The notes below the pieces were generated by a model, which was not told where the DNA came from, did not search any database, and worked only from the letters and a program-made list of their open reading frames with translations. A DNA stretch of 46,248 nucleotides, taken from contig JAUMUD010000017.1 of assembly GCA_030530875.1 (NCBI GenBank), forward strand, positions 1 to 46,248, given 5' to 3'. This document shows, in pieces, positions 17,010 to 25,988 of this stretch (the first letter of the stretch is position 1; each line of letters opens with the position of its first letter). Position numbers and translations under genes: made by a program. Source of the DNA: Corynebacterium sp. GTDB lineage: Bacteria; Actinomycetota; Actinomycetes; Mycobacteriales; Mycobacteriaceae.

Positions 17010-20000
17010 ATGAATTCTAAGGGGAATATTTCCCGCGGTCTTGGCCGCATGGCCATTGCCTCGGCTCTGGCTCTGAGCACGACTGCGGGTGTGGTCGTAG
17101 CGCCTCAGATGGCTCAGATTGCTCACGCTGATGATTCGACAACAAAGTCGTACTACAGCGCTGATTCGAGTGGTTTTGGTGAAAGCACCCTCTATGTCAC
17201 TAAGAACAGTGACGGTACCTATGACTTGAAGCTGATTTTCAAGAACTTGACCAAGATTCCACTGATCAATCCAAAGTTGACCATCAGTGGTATCACCTAT
17301 GATGCTTCCAAGGCTACTATTCTGATTGGTGATGCACGCTATAGCCAGTACGCGCCAGTGTATAACCCTTACAGCAACCTCTCTGACGGTCGCTACCCAT
17401 TCACCCTCGCCAGCGGTGATGGCTCGGCCATCATCAACAACCAGGTAACTACCAGTCTTGGCATTTATGCCTCGGGACAGAGTGGTACCCGTCTGATTGT
17501 GGGCGCACTTCCTGATGGTTCTACGGGCGCCAATAGCCAGTCCGCATTGCTCGCACAGGTAGAGGTCGATATTCCAAATGCCACCATCGACAGCAGTGCA
17601 AATCCGGTTTTGTCCTTCAGTGCTACTCCAGGTGTGCCACTGACAAGCTCCAAATGGAATACCACAAATGGCGATTCGCAGGGTAGCGATCTGTGGAATG
17701 CGATGCACGATGTGGAGACATATTCTACGCTTCCGGCTAAGAATATCTGGAGCCTGATGAATATCCAGTATTATTCCACCAATACTGAGTCTGTTCAGAG
17801 TAAGCTTGCGACCGTAGTTAACACCACATTAATTCCAACCGTTAACAAGGTCAGTGCAGCGGGTAACCCACGTGTCAGCTCTGTAACAACTAATAAGAGT
17901 GGCGAGAATGTCATCACTGCTCTGGTTGATAGCAGCACTGATCCATACGCTAACCTGAGTAACCTTCGTGAGGCTCAGCGCTCGTACTATCAGACCAATG
18001 CGGCGAGCGATTCGACTGCTGCTTCCACCGCCACTGCAATTAATACTGTGATGGGTGGCTCCAGCGATTCTACCGCTAATAGCACCAAGGTCAACGATGT
18101 TGATGCTAAGGCAGCTAATGCCTACATCGACACTCTGAAGTCCAACGCATCTAGCAGCGACCAGACTGCGCTTCAGACTATTGAAGATGCCCTCACAGCT
18201 AAGGTAACCGCTGGTACCGCAACTGCACTCGATGTGTATAAGGCTATCGCCAAGGCTGAAATCCAGACCAACTCTAACCTGAGCGATGCTCAGAAGAAGG
18301 CACTGGAAGACCAGATTGATGCTGCCGCTGATGGTGCAGCGGTCAAGGATATTCTTGATGCTGCTGATAAGTTGACCGATGAGGACACTAAGACTAACAC
18401 TGCTGATGACAACACCAAGGCTGTAGCTGCTGATGTGATTAGCGGTCTTGACAATCTGGTGGATGGTCAGAAGTCCTCTTATGAGGATGCTGTTAAGGCT
18501 GATGGTCTCACGAATGAGCAGGTTAAGGAGATTCTTGACCATGCTACTAACCAGGATGCTGTTCAGGGTGGCGATGACAGCGCTGCTTATACCCAGGCAA
18601 CCAATGATGCCGATAAGGCCGCTGCTAAGTCTGGTGTACAGGGTATTCTGACCACTGATGGCACCACTCCTAAGGATGGTGTCCGTGCGGACAAGGTCAC
18701 CGAGCTCGAGAATGAAGCTGCTAGTGCTGCTACCGCTCTTGATGTGGCTAAGGCTATTGCTAAGGCAGAGATTGAAGCCAATACTGATCTGACCGATGCT
18801 CAGAAGGATTCTTTGGAGCAGCAGATTGCTGATGCAAGTAAGCCTTCCGAGATTCAGAATATTTTGGATTCTGCTGATGCACTGTCTGGTAACTCTAAGG
18901 ACAGTGAGGCTGCTAGTGATGCAGTGAAGGCTGTTGCTGAGGCTCAGATTGGTGCGATGGATAATTTGACTGATGGTCAGAAGACTTCGTATAAGGCTGC
19001 TATTGCTGCTGATGGTGTGACTGTTGGTACTGTTAAGGCCATTGTTGCCGCTGCTGACAATATCGATAAGGTCATGGGTGCCGAGTCTGATGGTAAGGCA
19101 GATACCGCTACCATCCAGCAGGATAAGGACGCTGCTAAGGCTGGTGTTCTTGGTCTGCTGACTACTGATGGCACCACTCCTAAGACTGGTGTTCGCGCCG
19201 ATAAGCTCACTGAGATTGAGAACGAGGCAGCTAATGCTGCTACAGCTCTTGATGTGGCTAAGGCTATTGCTAAGGCAAAGATTGAAGCTAACACTAACCT
19301 GTCTGATGCTCAGAAGGATGCTCTTGAGAAGCAGATCGATGATGCCACCACTGCTGAGCAGGTTAAGAACATTGTTGATGCTGCTGATAAGTTGACCGAT
19401 GAGGACACTAAGACTAACACTGCTGATGACAACACCAAGGCTGTAGCTGCTGATGTGATTAGCGGTCTTGACAATCTGGTGGATGGTCAGAAGTCCTCTT
19501 ATGAGGATGCTGTTAAGGCTGATGGTCTCACGAATGAGCAGGTTAAGGAGATTCTTGACCATGCTACTAACCAGGATGCTGTTCAGGGTGGCGATGACAG
19601 CGCTGCTTATACCCAGGCAACCAATGATGCTGATAAGGACGCTGCTAAGGCCGGTGTTCAGGGTATTCTGACCACTGATGGCACCACTCCTAAGGATGGT
19701 GTTCGTGCGGACAAGGTCACTGAACTTGAGAACGAGGCTGCAAATGCTGCTACCGCTCTTGACGTCGCCAAGGCTATTGCCAAGGCTGAGATCGAGGCTA
19801 ACTCCAAGCTCAGCGATGAGCAGAAGGATGAGCTTCAGCAGCAGATCGATGATGCAACCAAGCCATCTGAGGTGAAGAGCATTGTCGATGCCGCTAGCGA
19901 CCTGACCGATGACTCCAAGAAGGATGAGACCGCATCCCAGGGCACCAAGGATGTCGCAAGCAAGTCCATCGACGATATGACTAACCTGGTCGACGGACAG

Positions 20001-21170
20001 AAGTCTTCCTACAAGGACGCCATCAGCGCAGCTGATACCACCAACGGTGATGTCGCTCAGATTCTTGAGAATGCTTCCAACATTGACAAGGTCCAGGGTG
20101 GCGATGATTCTGCTGATGCATCCAAGGCAACCAGCCAGACCGATAAGGACGCTGCTAAGGCCGGTGTTCAGGGTATTCTGACCACTGATGGCACCACACC
20201 TAAGGATGGTGTTCGTGCGGACAAGGTCACTGAGCTCGAGAACGAGGCTGCAAATGCTGCTACCGCTCTTGATGTGGCTAAGGCTATTGCCAAGGCAGAG
20301 ATTGAAGCCAATACTGATCTGACTGATGCTCAGAAGGACGCCAATCAGAAGGCCATCGATGAGGCAACCACTCCTTCTGCGGTGAAGGATATTATCGATA
20401 ACCCATCCAAGGACGCTGGCGAAAGCACTGATACCAGTGGTACCGCTGATTCCCGCACTGATTATCAGAACAAGGCAGATACCATCATCGACAATCTGCC
20501 AAATCTGACTGATGATCAGAAGAAGGACTACAAGGACCGTGTTGCAGGTACTACCAATCCTTCCGAGATTTTGACCATCGTCAAGGAAGCAGCTGTCGAA
20601 TCCATCAATAGCTCCGGCATGACCGACGATCAGAAGCAGAGCGCGACTGACAAGGTCAACGACGGTGATGACATTGACTCCGTGGATACTGTGGTGAAGC
20701 AGTATAGCAACCTCGATGCCGCTCTTGAGCGTGCAAAGCGCCTGCTCGATGAAGTAACTTCTGTCCGCAACGGTGATAACTACACCAAGGCTTCTGATGA
20801 TTTGAAGAATGCCTATGACGAGGCCATCGAGACTCTCAAGGATAACTACGACAAGGCCAAGGCAGCTGTTGATGCTGGTACTGATTCCCCTGTAACGGCT
20901 GCTGACCTTACGGAATACTCCGATAAGGTTGAGGCTGCTCGCGACGCACTGACCCCAGCTTCCAGCAATAGCGGTTCTTCGCTTTCCTCCGGTCCTGCTT
21001 GGTGGGTATGGCTCCTCGGTGTGCTTGGTCTCACCGGTGGCGTGCTTGGTTGGGGTTACGTCCACGACGCTGACTTCCGTGCAGTAGTCGACACCGCCAT
21101 TGCCAACTTCCAGCATGCAGTGGATGATGCACGTGCCAATGTTGAGCGTGCCCTGGGTATTCGCCAGTAG
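17010..21170 (+). CDS. Giant repetitive secreted/surface protein 1 (GA-like repeats, C-terminal membrane anchor)
   Basis: The product is 1386 residues. It has a Sec signal peptide (hydrophobic core around MAIASALALS, cleavage probably after IAHA at about residue 40). Residues 42-300 form a beta-rich head with no family I recognise, including NPKLTISGITYDA. Residues about 370-1140 form an acidic, helical stalk with a strict period of 170 residues; the TTDGTTPK landmark recurs every 510 bp at 18651, 19161, 19671 and 20181. Each period holds two three-helix units resembling GA modules (ATALDVAKAIAKAEIEAN and NLVDGQKSSY types). Further GA-like units (NLTDDQKKDYKDRV) and a FIVAR-like module ending AARDALTP (about 1235-1315) follow. 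The membrane segment WWVWLLGVLGLTGG (about 1331-1351) precedes a conserved 35-residue tail. There is no LPXTG. It is probably a long surface stalk; GA modules in other bacteria can bind host albumin, but binding here is unproven. Confidence 0.85.
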   Translation: MNSKGNISRGLGRMAIASALALSTTAGVVVAPQMAQIAHADDSTTKSYYSADSSGFGESTLYVTKNSDGTYDLKLIFKNLTKIPLINPKLTISGITYDASKATILIGDARYSQYAPVYNPYSNLSDGRYPFTLASGDGSAIINNQVTTSLGIYASGQSGTRLIVGALPDGSTGANSQSALLAQVEVDIPNATIDSSANPVLSFSATPGVPLTSSKWNTTNGDSQGSDLWNAMHDVETYSTLPAKNIWSLMNIQYYSTNTESVQSKLATVVNTTLIPTVNKVSAAGNPRVSSVTTNKSGENVITALVDSSTDPYANLSNLREAQRSYYQTNAASDSTAASTATAINTVMGGSSDSTANSTKVNDVDAKAANAYIDTLKSNASSSDQTALQTIEDALTAKVTAGTATALDVYKAIAKAEIQTNSNLSDAQKKALEDQIDAAADGAAVKDILDAADKLTDEDTKTNTADDNTKAVAADVISGLDNLVDGQKSSYEDAVKADGLTNEQVKEILDHATNQDAVQGGDDSAAYTQATNDADKAAAKSGVQGILTTDGTTPKDGVRADKVTELENEAASAATALDVAKAIAKAEIEANTDLTDAQKDSLEQQIADASKPSEIQNILDSADALSGNSKDSEAASDAVKAVAEAQIGAMDNLTDGQKTSYKAAIAADGVTVGTVKAIVAAADNIDKVMGAESDGKADTATIQQDKDAAKAGVLGLLTTDGTTPKTGVRADKLTEIENEAANAATALDVAKAIAKAKIEANTNLSDAQKDALEKQIDDATTAEQVKNIVDAADKLTDEDTKTNTADDNTKAVAADVISGLDNLVDGQKSSYEDAVKADGLTNEQVKEILDHATNQDAVQGGDDSAAYTQATNDADKDAAKAGVQGILTTDGTTPKDGVRADKVTELENEAANAATALDVAKAIAKAEIEANSKLSDEQKDELQQQIDDATKPSEVKSIVDAASDLTDDSKKDETASQGTKDVASKSIDDMTNLVDGQKSSYKDAISAADTTNGDVAQILENASNIDKVQGGDDSADASKATSQTDKDAAKAGVQGILTTDGTTPKDGVRADKVTELENEAANAATALDVAKAIAKAEIEANTDLTDAQKDANQKAIDEATTPSAVKDIIDNPSKDAGESTDTSGTADSRTDYQNKADTIIDNLPNLTDDQKKDYKDRVAGTTNPSEILTIVKEAAVESINSSGMTDDQKQSATDKVNDGDDIDSVDTVVKQYSNLDAALERAKRLLDEVTSVRNGDNYTKASDDLKNAYDEAIETLKDNYDKAKAAVDAGTDSPVTAADLTEYSDKVEAARDALTPASSNSGSSLSSGPAWWVWLLGVLGLTGGVLGWGYVHDADFRAVVDTAIANFQHAVDDARANVERALGIRQ
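18355..18610 (+). repeat. Exact 256-bp direct repeat, copy A
   Basis: This segment is identical by eye to 19375-19630, offset 1020 bp (two 170-residue repeat units). Recombination between the copies would remove or add 340 residues in frame. Confidence 0.9.
19375..19630 (+). repeat. Exact 256-bp direct repeat, copy B
   Basis: This is the second copy of the repeat at 18355-18610. Identity extends imperfectly downstream into the TTDGTTPKDGVRADK region, which is itself repeated again near 20140-20270. Confidence 0.9.
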
Positions 21171-21189
21171 GTTGATCCCTCCGAATTCT

Positions 21190-21213
21190 CCCTACCAGAG
21201 ACGAGATAAACTA
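21190..21213 (+). other. Shared 24-nt 3' UTR element, copy 1
   Basis: CCCTACCAGAGACGAGATAA followed by ACTA begins 20 bases after the stop codon. The same 24 bases, with one substitution, occur at the same distance after both paralogous genes (25690-25713, 30241-30264). Function is unknown; it may be an mRNA-processing or stability element, or simply part of the duplicated unit. Confidence 0.7.
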
Positions 21214-21233
21214 TCAATCCTATAATGTGTGTG

Positions 21234-21264
21234 CACCCCAGTACTTCGGTACTGGGGTGTTTTT
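21234..21264 (+). terminator. Terminator of giant gene 1
   Basis: An 11-bp perfect stem (CACCCCAGTAC / GTACTGGGGTG) is capped by the stable TTCG tetraloop (21245-21248) and followed by TTTTT. Confidence 0.93.
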
Positions 21265-21369
21265 ATGTGTATATACGAGTTTCAGAAAAGCTACCGGGGC
21301 AGTGAAAATAACCGAAATTGACGGCATACGACGACTCAAATGTATTACATAAAAAGGGGAGTAGTGCAT

Positions 21370-21411
21370 ATGTTGCCGGGCATAAAAGCTGCAGCTAGAA
21401 CCTTAAATTAA
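21370..21411 (+). CDS. Possible 13-residue leader peptide
   Basis: ATG at 21370 is preceded by a good AAGGGGAG ribosome-binding site eight bases upstream, and TAA follows after 13 codons (MLPGIKAAARTLN). A TTGACG box (21318-21323) with TGTATT 17 bp later could drive it. It lies 24 bases upstream of the -35 region of giant gene 2. It is too short to judge by composition, so this is a weak call. The remainder of 21265-21434 shows nothing else. Confidence 0.2.
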   Translation: MLPGIKAAARTLN

Positions 21412-21434
21412 GCTGTGAAAATGCAAAAGTTTGC

Positions 21435-21462
21435 TTGCGGGGGGGGGATTTGCTGCTATTCT
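21435..21462 (+). promoter_or_regulatory. Predicted promoter of giant gene 2 with a G9 tract in the spacer
   Basis: TTGCGG (21435-21440) and TATTCT (21457-21462) are separated by 16 bp. Nine consecutive G (21439-21447) overlap the end of the -35 box and fill the first part of the spacer. The -10 box is 53 bases before the start codon, the same as in gene 3. A gain of one G would give a 17-bp spacer. This is the classical geometry for promoter phase variation by slipped-strand mispairing. Confidence 0.6.
21439..21447 (+). repeat. Homopolymeric G tract (G9)
   Basis: Nine G in a row form the longest homopolymer noticed in the window. It sits in the predicted promoter spacer of giant gene 2 and is absent from the aligned promoters of genes 1 and 3. 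Confidence 0.95.
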
Positions 21463-21482
21463 TCCTGGTGTTTAAATCGCAG

Positions 21483-21505
21483 TTTCATCAAGTCTTACTG
21501 AAAGG
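21483..21505 (+). promoter_or_regulatory. Shared 5' UTR hairpin/RBS element, copy 2
   Basis: TTTCAT (21483-21488), GTCTT and CTGAAAGG align with the elements before genes 1 and 3. A short stem is possible, and GAAAGGG provides the ribosome-binding site for ATG 21516. Confidence 0.55.
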
Positions 21506-21515
21506 GCTTTGAAAG

Positions 21516-24500
21516 ATGAATAAAAAGGGTCGTATTACCCGTGGCTTTGGCCGTATGGCTGTAGCCTCCACCCTTGCTCTGAGCACCACCGCTGGTGTCA
21601 TGGTTGCACCTCAGATGGCTCAGGTCGCCCATGCCGATTCCAGTGATCTGGGCACACTTGTAAAGCGTATTGGTACTGACACCAACTACATTGATGTATA
21701 CACTCAGAATGGCACTGTTAACCTCAAGGTTTACTTCTATAACCCAAGTGGTTACACTAACAAGATGCCAATGACGGACATGAGTGTCCAGCTCGGCGGT
21801 TTCACCTACGACGCAGATAACAGTACGCTCGAGTATCAGGATCTTCGCTCTTGGAACACTCCGACCGGCGATACCAGTACCGTGATTACCGATCGCTCCA
21901 AGATGAATACGACCGGCAAATTCAGCGGAACTAATATGCCGGCAACCTTGATTGGTTCCACTAAGCAGACCTCTTGGAATGGTGACGTTAATAATTACAA
22001 TCGCGTTGTTCTTGCAGCGAATGCTGCTTGGACTGCAGTTTTCAAGGACGTGAAGCTGACAAGCGATAATACTGCACCGTATGTTTATTTCCAGGGCAAT
22101 TTCCGTGCTATTACCGATGGAATTACTCGCGACAATGGCGGTAGCTGGTTCAATGACCGTGTGAGCGCATTCTCGGCTTCTAATACTGTCGGTGGTAACA
22201 ACAATGCTCTCGCAGTTTATGGCCAAGACTTCATCGATGCATACAACTCTTGGAAGAGTGGTCATGCTTCCGGCGCCTTTGATTCTGTTATTGCCAATTA
22301 TTTGGCAGCAGTTACTGCTCGTCAGGGCACCAGTGCCCAGTCTGCTGGTGTTGATTTGAAGGGGGTAGCCAATAATGATTTGTCTAAGGCTATTACCTCT
22401 GCTGCTAATGGCGGTGCTGCAACTCAAGAAGATAAAGACACGGCAAAGACAAAGCTAGGTTTGTTGACTGATCTTGCACCTAAGCAGCTTGATACGTATA
22501 AATCCACCGTTGACAGTGCTTCGACGACTTCAGATATCAACGCTATCGTCGAAGCTGCGACTAAGCAGAATGCTGTTCAGGGTGGCGACGATAACGCAGC
22601 ATACAGTGAACAGCCTGTAGGTTACGGCCAGTCTGATGGCAAGGACTATGAGAATGCCGCTGGTGCAGCAGGTGTTGATGGCCTGCTGAAGAACGACGAC
22701 GGTACTTATAAGAACACCGTCCGTGCTACTGTGGCTACAAAGCTCCACGATGATGCCGCTAAGGCTGATACCCGTCTGGGTATTGCTAAGGCTATTGCCA
22801 AGGCACGTATCGAGGCTAACGAGAATCTGACTGATGACCAGAAGGATGCCCTCGAGCAGAAGATTGATGACGCTACTAAGCCATCGGATATCAAGACCAT
22901 CGTTGATGATGCTGCTAAGCTGACTGATCCTAAGAAGGAGAATGAAGCAGCCGATCAGTCCACCAAGGACGATGCTGCTTATGTCATTGGTACCTATAAG
23001 AACCTTGCTCCTGGTCAGAAGAATTCTTACAAGGACTCTGTCAATGCAGCTGACCTGACCAATGGCCAGGTCAAGGAAATTCTTGACGCTGCTACTAAGC
23101 AGAATGCTGTTCAGGGTGGCGACGACAACGAGGCCGTTTATACCGAGGCTGCCAAGGATTATGATAAGGCTGCGGCTGTCAAGGGCGTCGATGGTCTGCT
23201 CAAGAAGGACGATGGTTCTTATAACACGGGCGTCCGTGAGGATGTAGCTAAGAAGATCCATGATGAGGCTGAAAAGGCCGAGGATCGTCTTGATATTGCT
23301 AAGGCCATCGCCAAGGCACGTATTGAAGCTAATACCAACCTCAGCAATGATCAGAAGGACCAGCTTGAGGCTGCTATTGATGCAGCAAAGAAGCCATCCG
23401 ATATTAAGTCCATTCTTGACAACGCTGACAGCTATGCTGATGACTCGAATAAGGGTAACGTCGCAGATCAGGCATTCAAGGACTTCGCAGCTCACGTCAT
23501 TGACGGTATGGGCAACCTCGTTGATGGCCAGAAGGATGCTTATAAGAAGGCTATTAATGAAGGCAGCCTGACCGTCGGTCAGATCAAGGAAATTCTTGGT
23601 ACTGCCGGCAATATCGATAAGGTCCAGGGCGCAGTTGCTGGTGGCAAGGCAAATGAGCCTACTACTCAGACGGACAAGGATGCTGCGGTTTCCGGCGTTG
23701 ATGGTCTGTTGAAGGGTAAGGACGGTTCTTATAACCCAGGCGTCCGACCAGAGAAGGCAGCCGCTATTGCCAAGGAAGCTAGCGAGGCAGCAACCGCTCT
23801 TGATGTTGCTAAGGCCATCGCCAAGGCAAGGATTGAGGCTAATTCTAAGCTGAGCAATGCCCAGAAGGATGCTCTTGAGGATGCCATCGACAATGCAAAG
23901 ACCCCTGAAGAGGTAAAGGCTATTGTCGACTCCGCCGACAAGATCACCAAGGACGATGACAAGACTAAGCCAGCTGAGCAGGGCACCAAGGATGCCATTG
24001 CCAAGGTTATTGAGGGCATGGAAAACCTCGCCCCAGGTCAGAAGAAGTCCTATGAGGATGCTGTTAAGGCTGACGGTGTAACCAACGAAAAGGCCGCCGA
24101 AATTCTTGACCACGCCTCCAACATCGACCAGGTCCAGGGCGGCAATGACAAGGCTGATGCTTCCAAGGAAACCAACAAGGAAGACAAGGACGCAGCTAAG
24201 GCCGGCGCCGAGGGCATTCTGAAGAATGATGATGGCACCTATAAGCCAACCGTCCGTCCAGAGGTTGCTGACAAGATCATCGAGGATGCATCTGAGGCTC
24301 CTACCGCTCTTGACGTTGCTAAGGCAATTGCCAAGGCAAATGTTGAGGCTAATCCAAATCTGAGCAATGATCAGAAGGATGCTATCGAGAAGGCCATCGA
24401 CGGTGCTACCAAGCCTTCCGAGGTCAAGGGTCTTGAGGATTCTGCTGACAAGATCACCAATGATAAGACCAAGACTGATCCAGCTGACCAGACCACCAAG

Positions 24501-25670
24501 GATGCCATCAGCAAGGCAATTGATGGCTTGACCCACCTGGTAGACGGCCAGAAGGACTCCTATAAGGAGGCCATTTCCAAGGATGGCGTAACCAACGAGA
24601 AGCTTGGCGAGATTCTTGACCACGCTGCGAACATCGACCGTGTCCAGGGTGGCGATGACAACGCTGATGCTTCCAAGGCAACCAACCAGGAAGACAAGGA
24701 CGCTGCTGTTAAGGGCGTTGAGGGTCTGCTGAAGAATGCCGATGGTTCCTACAAGGACGGTGTTCGCGAGGATAAGGCCAAGGAGATCATCGAGCAGGCT
24801 AAGAATGCTGGTACTGCTCTTGATGTTGCTAAGGCCATTGCCAAGGCAAAGATTGAGTCTGACTCGAACCTGAGCGATACTGATAAGGACGCTAACGAGA
24901 AGAAGATCGACGACGCCACCAAGCCTTCCGAGGTTGCTGAGATCACCAATAACCCAACTAAGGGCAATGGTGAGAGCACTAATCCTTCTGATACTCGTAC
25001 CGATGATCAGAAGAAGGCAGGTACCATCATCGATGCTCTTCCAAACCTGACTGATCAGCAGAAGAAGGACTTTAAGGACCGTGTGAATAACACCACCGAT
25101 CCTTCCCAGATTCTGAGCATCGTGAAGGATGCTGCTGTTGCCTCCATCAATGGCTCCGGTATGACCGATGACCAGAAGAAGGATGCTACTGCCAAGGTCA
25201 ACAATGGCGACAACATGGACGATGTCCAGAATGTGGTCAGCCAGTATACCGACCTTGATGCAGCTATCGCTCGTGCTAATAAGCTGCTTGATGAGGCTGC
25301 TACTGTCCGCAGCGGTGATAACTACACCAAGGCAAGTGACTCCCTGAAGAAGGCTTATGATGATGCCATCTCTGCACTTCAGGAGAAGTACGACAGCGCA
25401 GTGAAGAACGGCAAGGACGGCGACGTCAGTGCCGCTGACCTTACCGCATACTCTGACAAGGTTGAGGCTGCACGTGATGCGTTGACCCCAGCTGCTGGTA
25501 ATGGTGGTTCTTCGCTGTCTTCCGGTCCTGCTTTGTGGGTCTGGATTTTGGGTCTGCTTGGTCTTGTTGGTGGTGTGCTCGGTTGGGGCTATGTCCACGA
25601 CGCTGACTTCCGTGCAGTTGTCGATGGTGCTATCGCCAATGTTCAGCGCGCACTGGGTATTATCCGCTAG
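21516..25670 (+). CDS. Giant repetitive secreted/surface protein 2
   Basis: The product is 1384 residues with a signal peptide very close to those of proteins 1 and 3 (cleavage after VAHA, about residue 41). The head (about 42-280) keeps GGFTYDADNSTLEY but is otherwise clearly different from the heads of 1 and 3. The stalk (about 290-1150) has five landmark repeats (VDGLLK/AEGILK type) at 22671, 23184, 23694, 24204 and 24714, spaced 513, 510, 510 and 510 bp. Each unit has a DVAKAIAKAxIEAN helix pair followed by a NLxxGQKxSYKxA unit. GA-like NLTDQQKKDFKDRV and the FIVAR-like C-terminal module follow. The anchor is ALWVWILGLLGLVGGVLGWG (about 1339-1359) plus the tail VHDADFRAVVDGAIANV. No sorting motif is present. 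Its predicted promoter contains the G9 tract, so expression may switch. Confidence 0.85.
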   Translation: MNKKGRITRGFGRMAVASTLALSTTAGVMVAPQMAQVAHADSSDLGTLVKRIGTDTNYIDVYTQNGTVNLKVYFYNPSGYTNKMPMTDMSVQLGGFTYDADNSTLEYQDLRSWNTPTGDTSTVITDRSKMNTTGKFSGTNMPATLIGSTKQTSWNGDVNNYNRVVLAANAAWTAVFKDVKLTSDNTAPYVYFQGNFRAITDGITRDNGGSWFNDRVSAFSASNTVGGNNNALAVYGQDFIDAYNSWKSGHASGAFDSVIANYLAAVTARQGTSAQSAGVDLKGVANNDLSKAITSAANGGAATQEDKDTAKTKLGLLTDLAPKQLDTYKSTVDSASTTSDINAIVEAATKQNAVQGGDDNAAYSEQPVGYGQSDGKDYENAAGAAGVDGLLKNDDGTYKNTVRATVATKLHDDAAKADTRLGIAKAIAKARIEANENLTDDQKDALEQKIDDATKPSDIKTIVDDAAKLTDPKKENEAADQSTKDDAAYVIGTYKNLAPGQKNSYKDSVNAADLTNGQVKEILDAATKQNAVQGGDDNEAVYTEAAKDYDKAAAVKGVDGLLKKDDGSYNTGVREDVAKKIHDEAEKAEDRLDIAKAIAKARIEANTNLSNDQKDQLEAAIDAAKKPSDIKSILDNADSYADDSNKGNVADQAFKDFAAHVIDGMGNLVDGQKDAYKKAINEGSLTVGQIKEILGTAGNIDKVQGAVAGGKANEPTTQTDKDAAVSGVDGLLKGKDGSYNPGVRPEKAAAIAKEASEAATALDVAKAIAKARIEANSKLSNAQKDALEDAIDNAKTPEEVKAIVDSADKITKDDDKTKPAEQGTKDAIAKVIEGMENLAPGQKKSYEDAVKADGVTNEKAAEILDHASNIDQVQGGNDKADASKETNKEDKDAAKAGAEGILKNDDGTYKPTVRPEVADKIIEDASEAPTALDVAKAIAKANVEANPNLSNDQKDAIEKAIDGATKPSEVKGLEDSADKITNDKTKTDPADQTTKDAISKAIDGLTHLVDGQKDSYKEAISKDGVTNEKLGEILDHAANIDRVQGGDDNADASKATNQEDKDAAVKGVEGLLKNADGSYKDGVREDKAKEIIEQAKNAGTALDVAKAIAKAKIESDSNLSDTDKDANEKKIDDATKPSEVAEITNNPTKGNGESTNPSDTRTDDQKKAGTIIDALPNLTDQQKKDFKDRVNNTTDPSQILSIVKDAAVASINGSGMTDDQKKDATAKVNNGDNMDDVQNVVSQYTDLDAAIARANKLLDEAATVRSGDNYTKASDSLKKAYDDAISALQEKYDSAVKNGKDGDVSAADLTAYSDKVEAARDALTPAAGNGGSSLSSGPALWVWILGLLGLVGGVLGWGYVHDADFRAVVDGAIANVQRALGIIR

Positions 25671-25689
25671 ATGATTCCCTCTTTAGGCT

Positions 25690-25713
25690 CCCTACCTGAG
25701 ACGAGATAAACTA
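25690..25713 (+). other. Shared 24-nt 3' UTR element, copy 2
   Basis: CCCTACCTGAGACGAGATAA plus ACTA starts 20 bases after the stop codon, identical to the copy after gene 3 and one base different from that after gene 1. Confidence 0.7.
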
Positions 25714-25735
25714 CCAAATCCTAATAATGTGTTTG

Positions 25736-25767
25736 AACCCCGGTACTTCGGTATCGGGGTTCTTTTT
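25736..25767 (+). terminator. Terminator of giant gene 2
   Basis: The stem AACCCCGGTAC / GTATCGGGGTT (one G-T wobble) with a TTCG tetraloop (25747-25750) is followed by CTTTTT. The stretch from here to 25939 shows no supported gene. Confidence 0.88.
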
Positions 25768-25939
25768 GCGCCTGCATGCATAATATGCCTTCATGGCATT
25801 CATCGAAGAACTTGCCCGAATTTCCACGACATTACATGACCTTCAAATCACGATCCTTGCCTATGTGGGTGCATAAGATTGGTGTCTCTATTTTTACTGG
25901 TCAAGCAAGTTAATTTGTGCTGATCGCAATTTCGGTTGC

Positions 25940-25968
25940 TTGCAAGGCTTCAGATGCGTTGCTATGCT
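25940..25968 (+). promoter_or_regulatory. Predicted promoter of giant gene 3
   Basis: TTGCAA (25940-25945) and TATGCT (25963-25968) are separated by the optimal 17 bp, and the -10 box is 53 bases before the start codon. It aligns with the promoters of genes 1 and 2, whose spacers are 15 and 16 bp. Confidence 0.55.
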
Positions 25969-25988
25969 ACCTGGTTGTCAAATTGGAA

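Noticed and set aside
25793-25876. 27-codon open frame (MAFIEELARIS...) between giant genes 2 and 3
   Set aside because: It has no ribosome-binding site or promoter and is not present at the corresponding place after genes 1 or 3.
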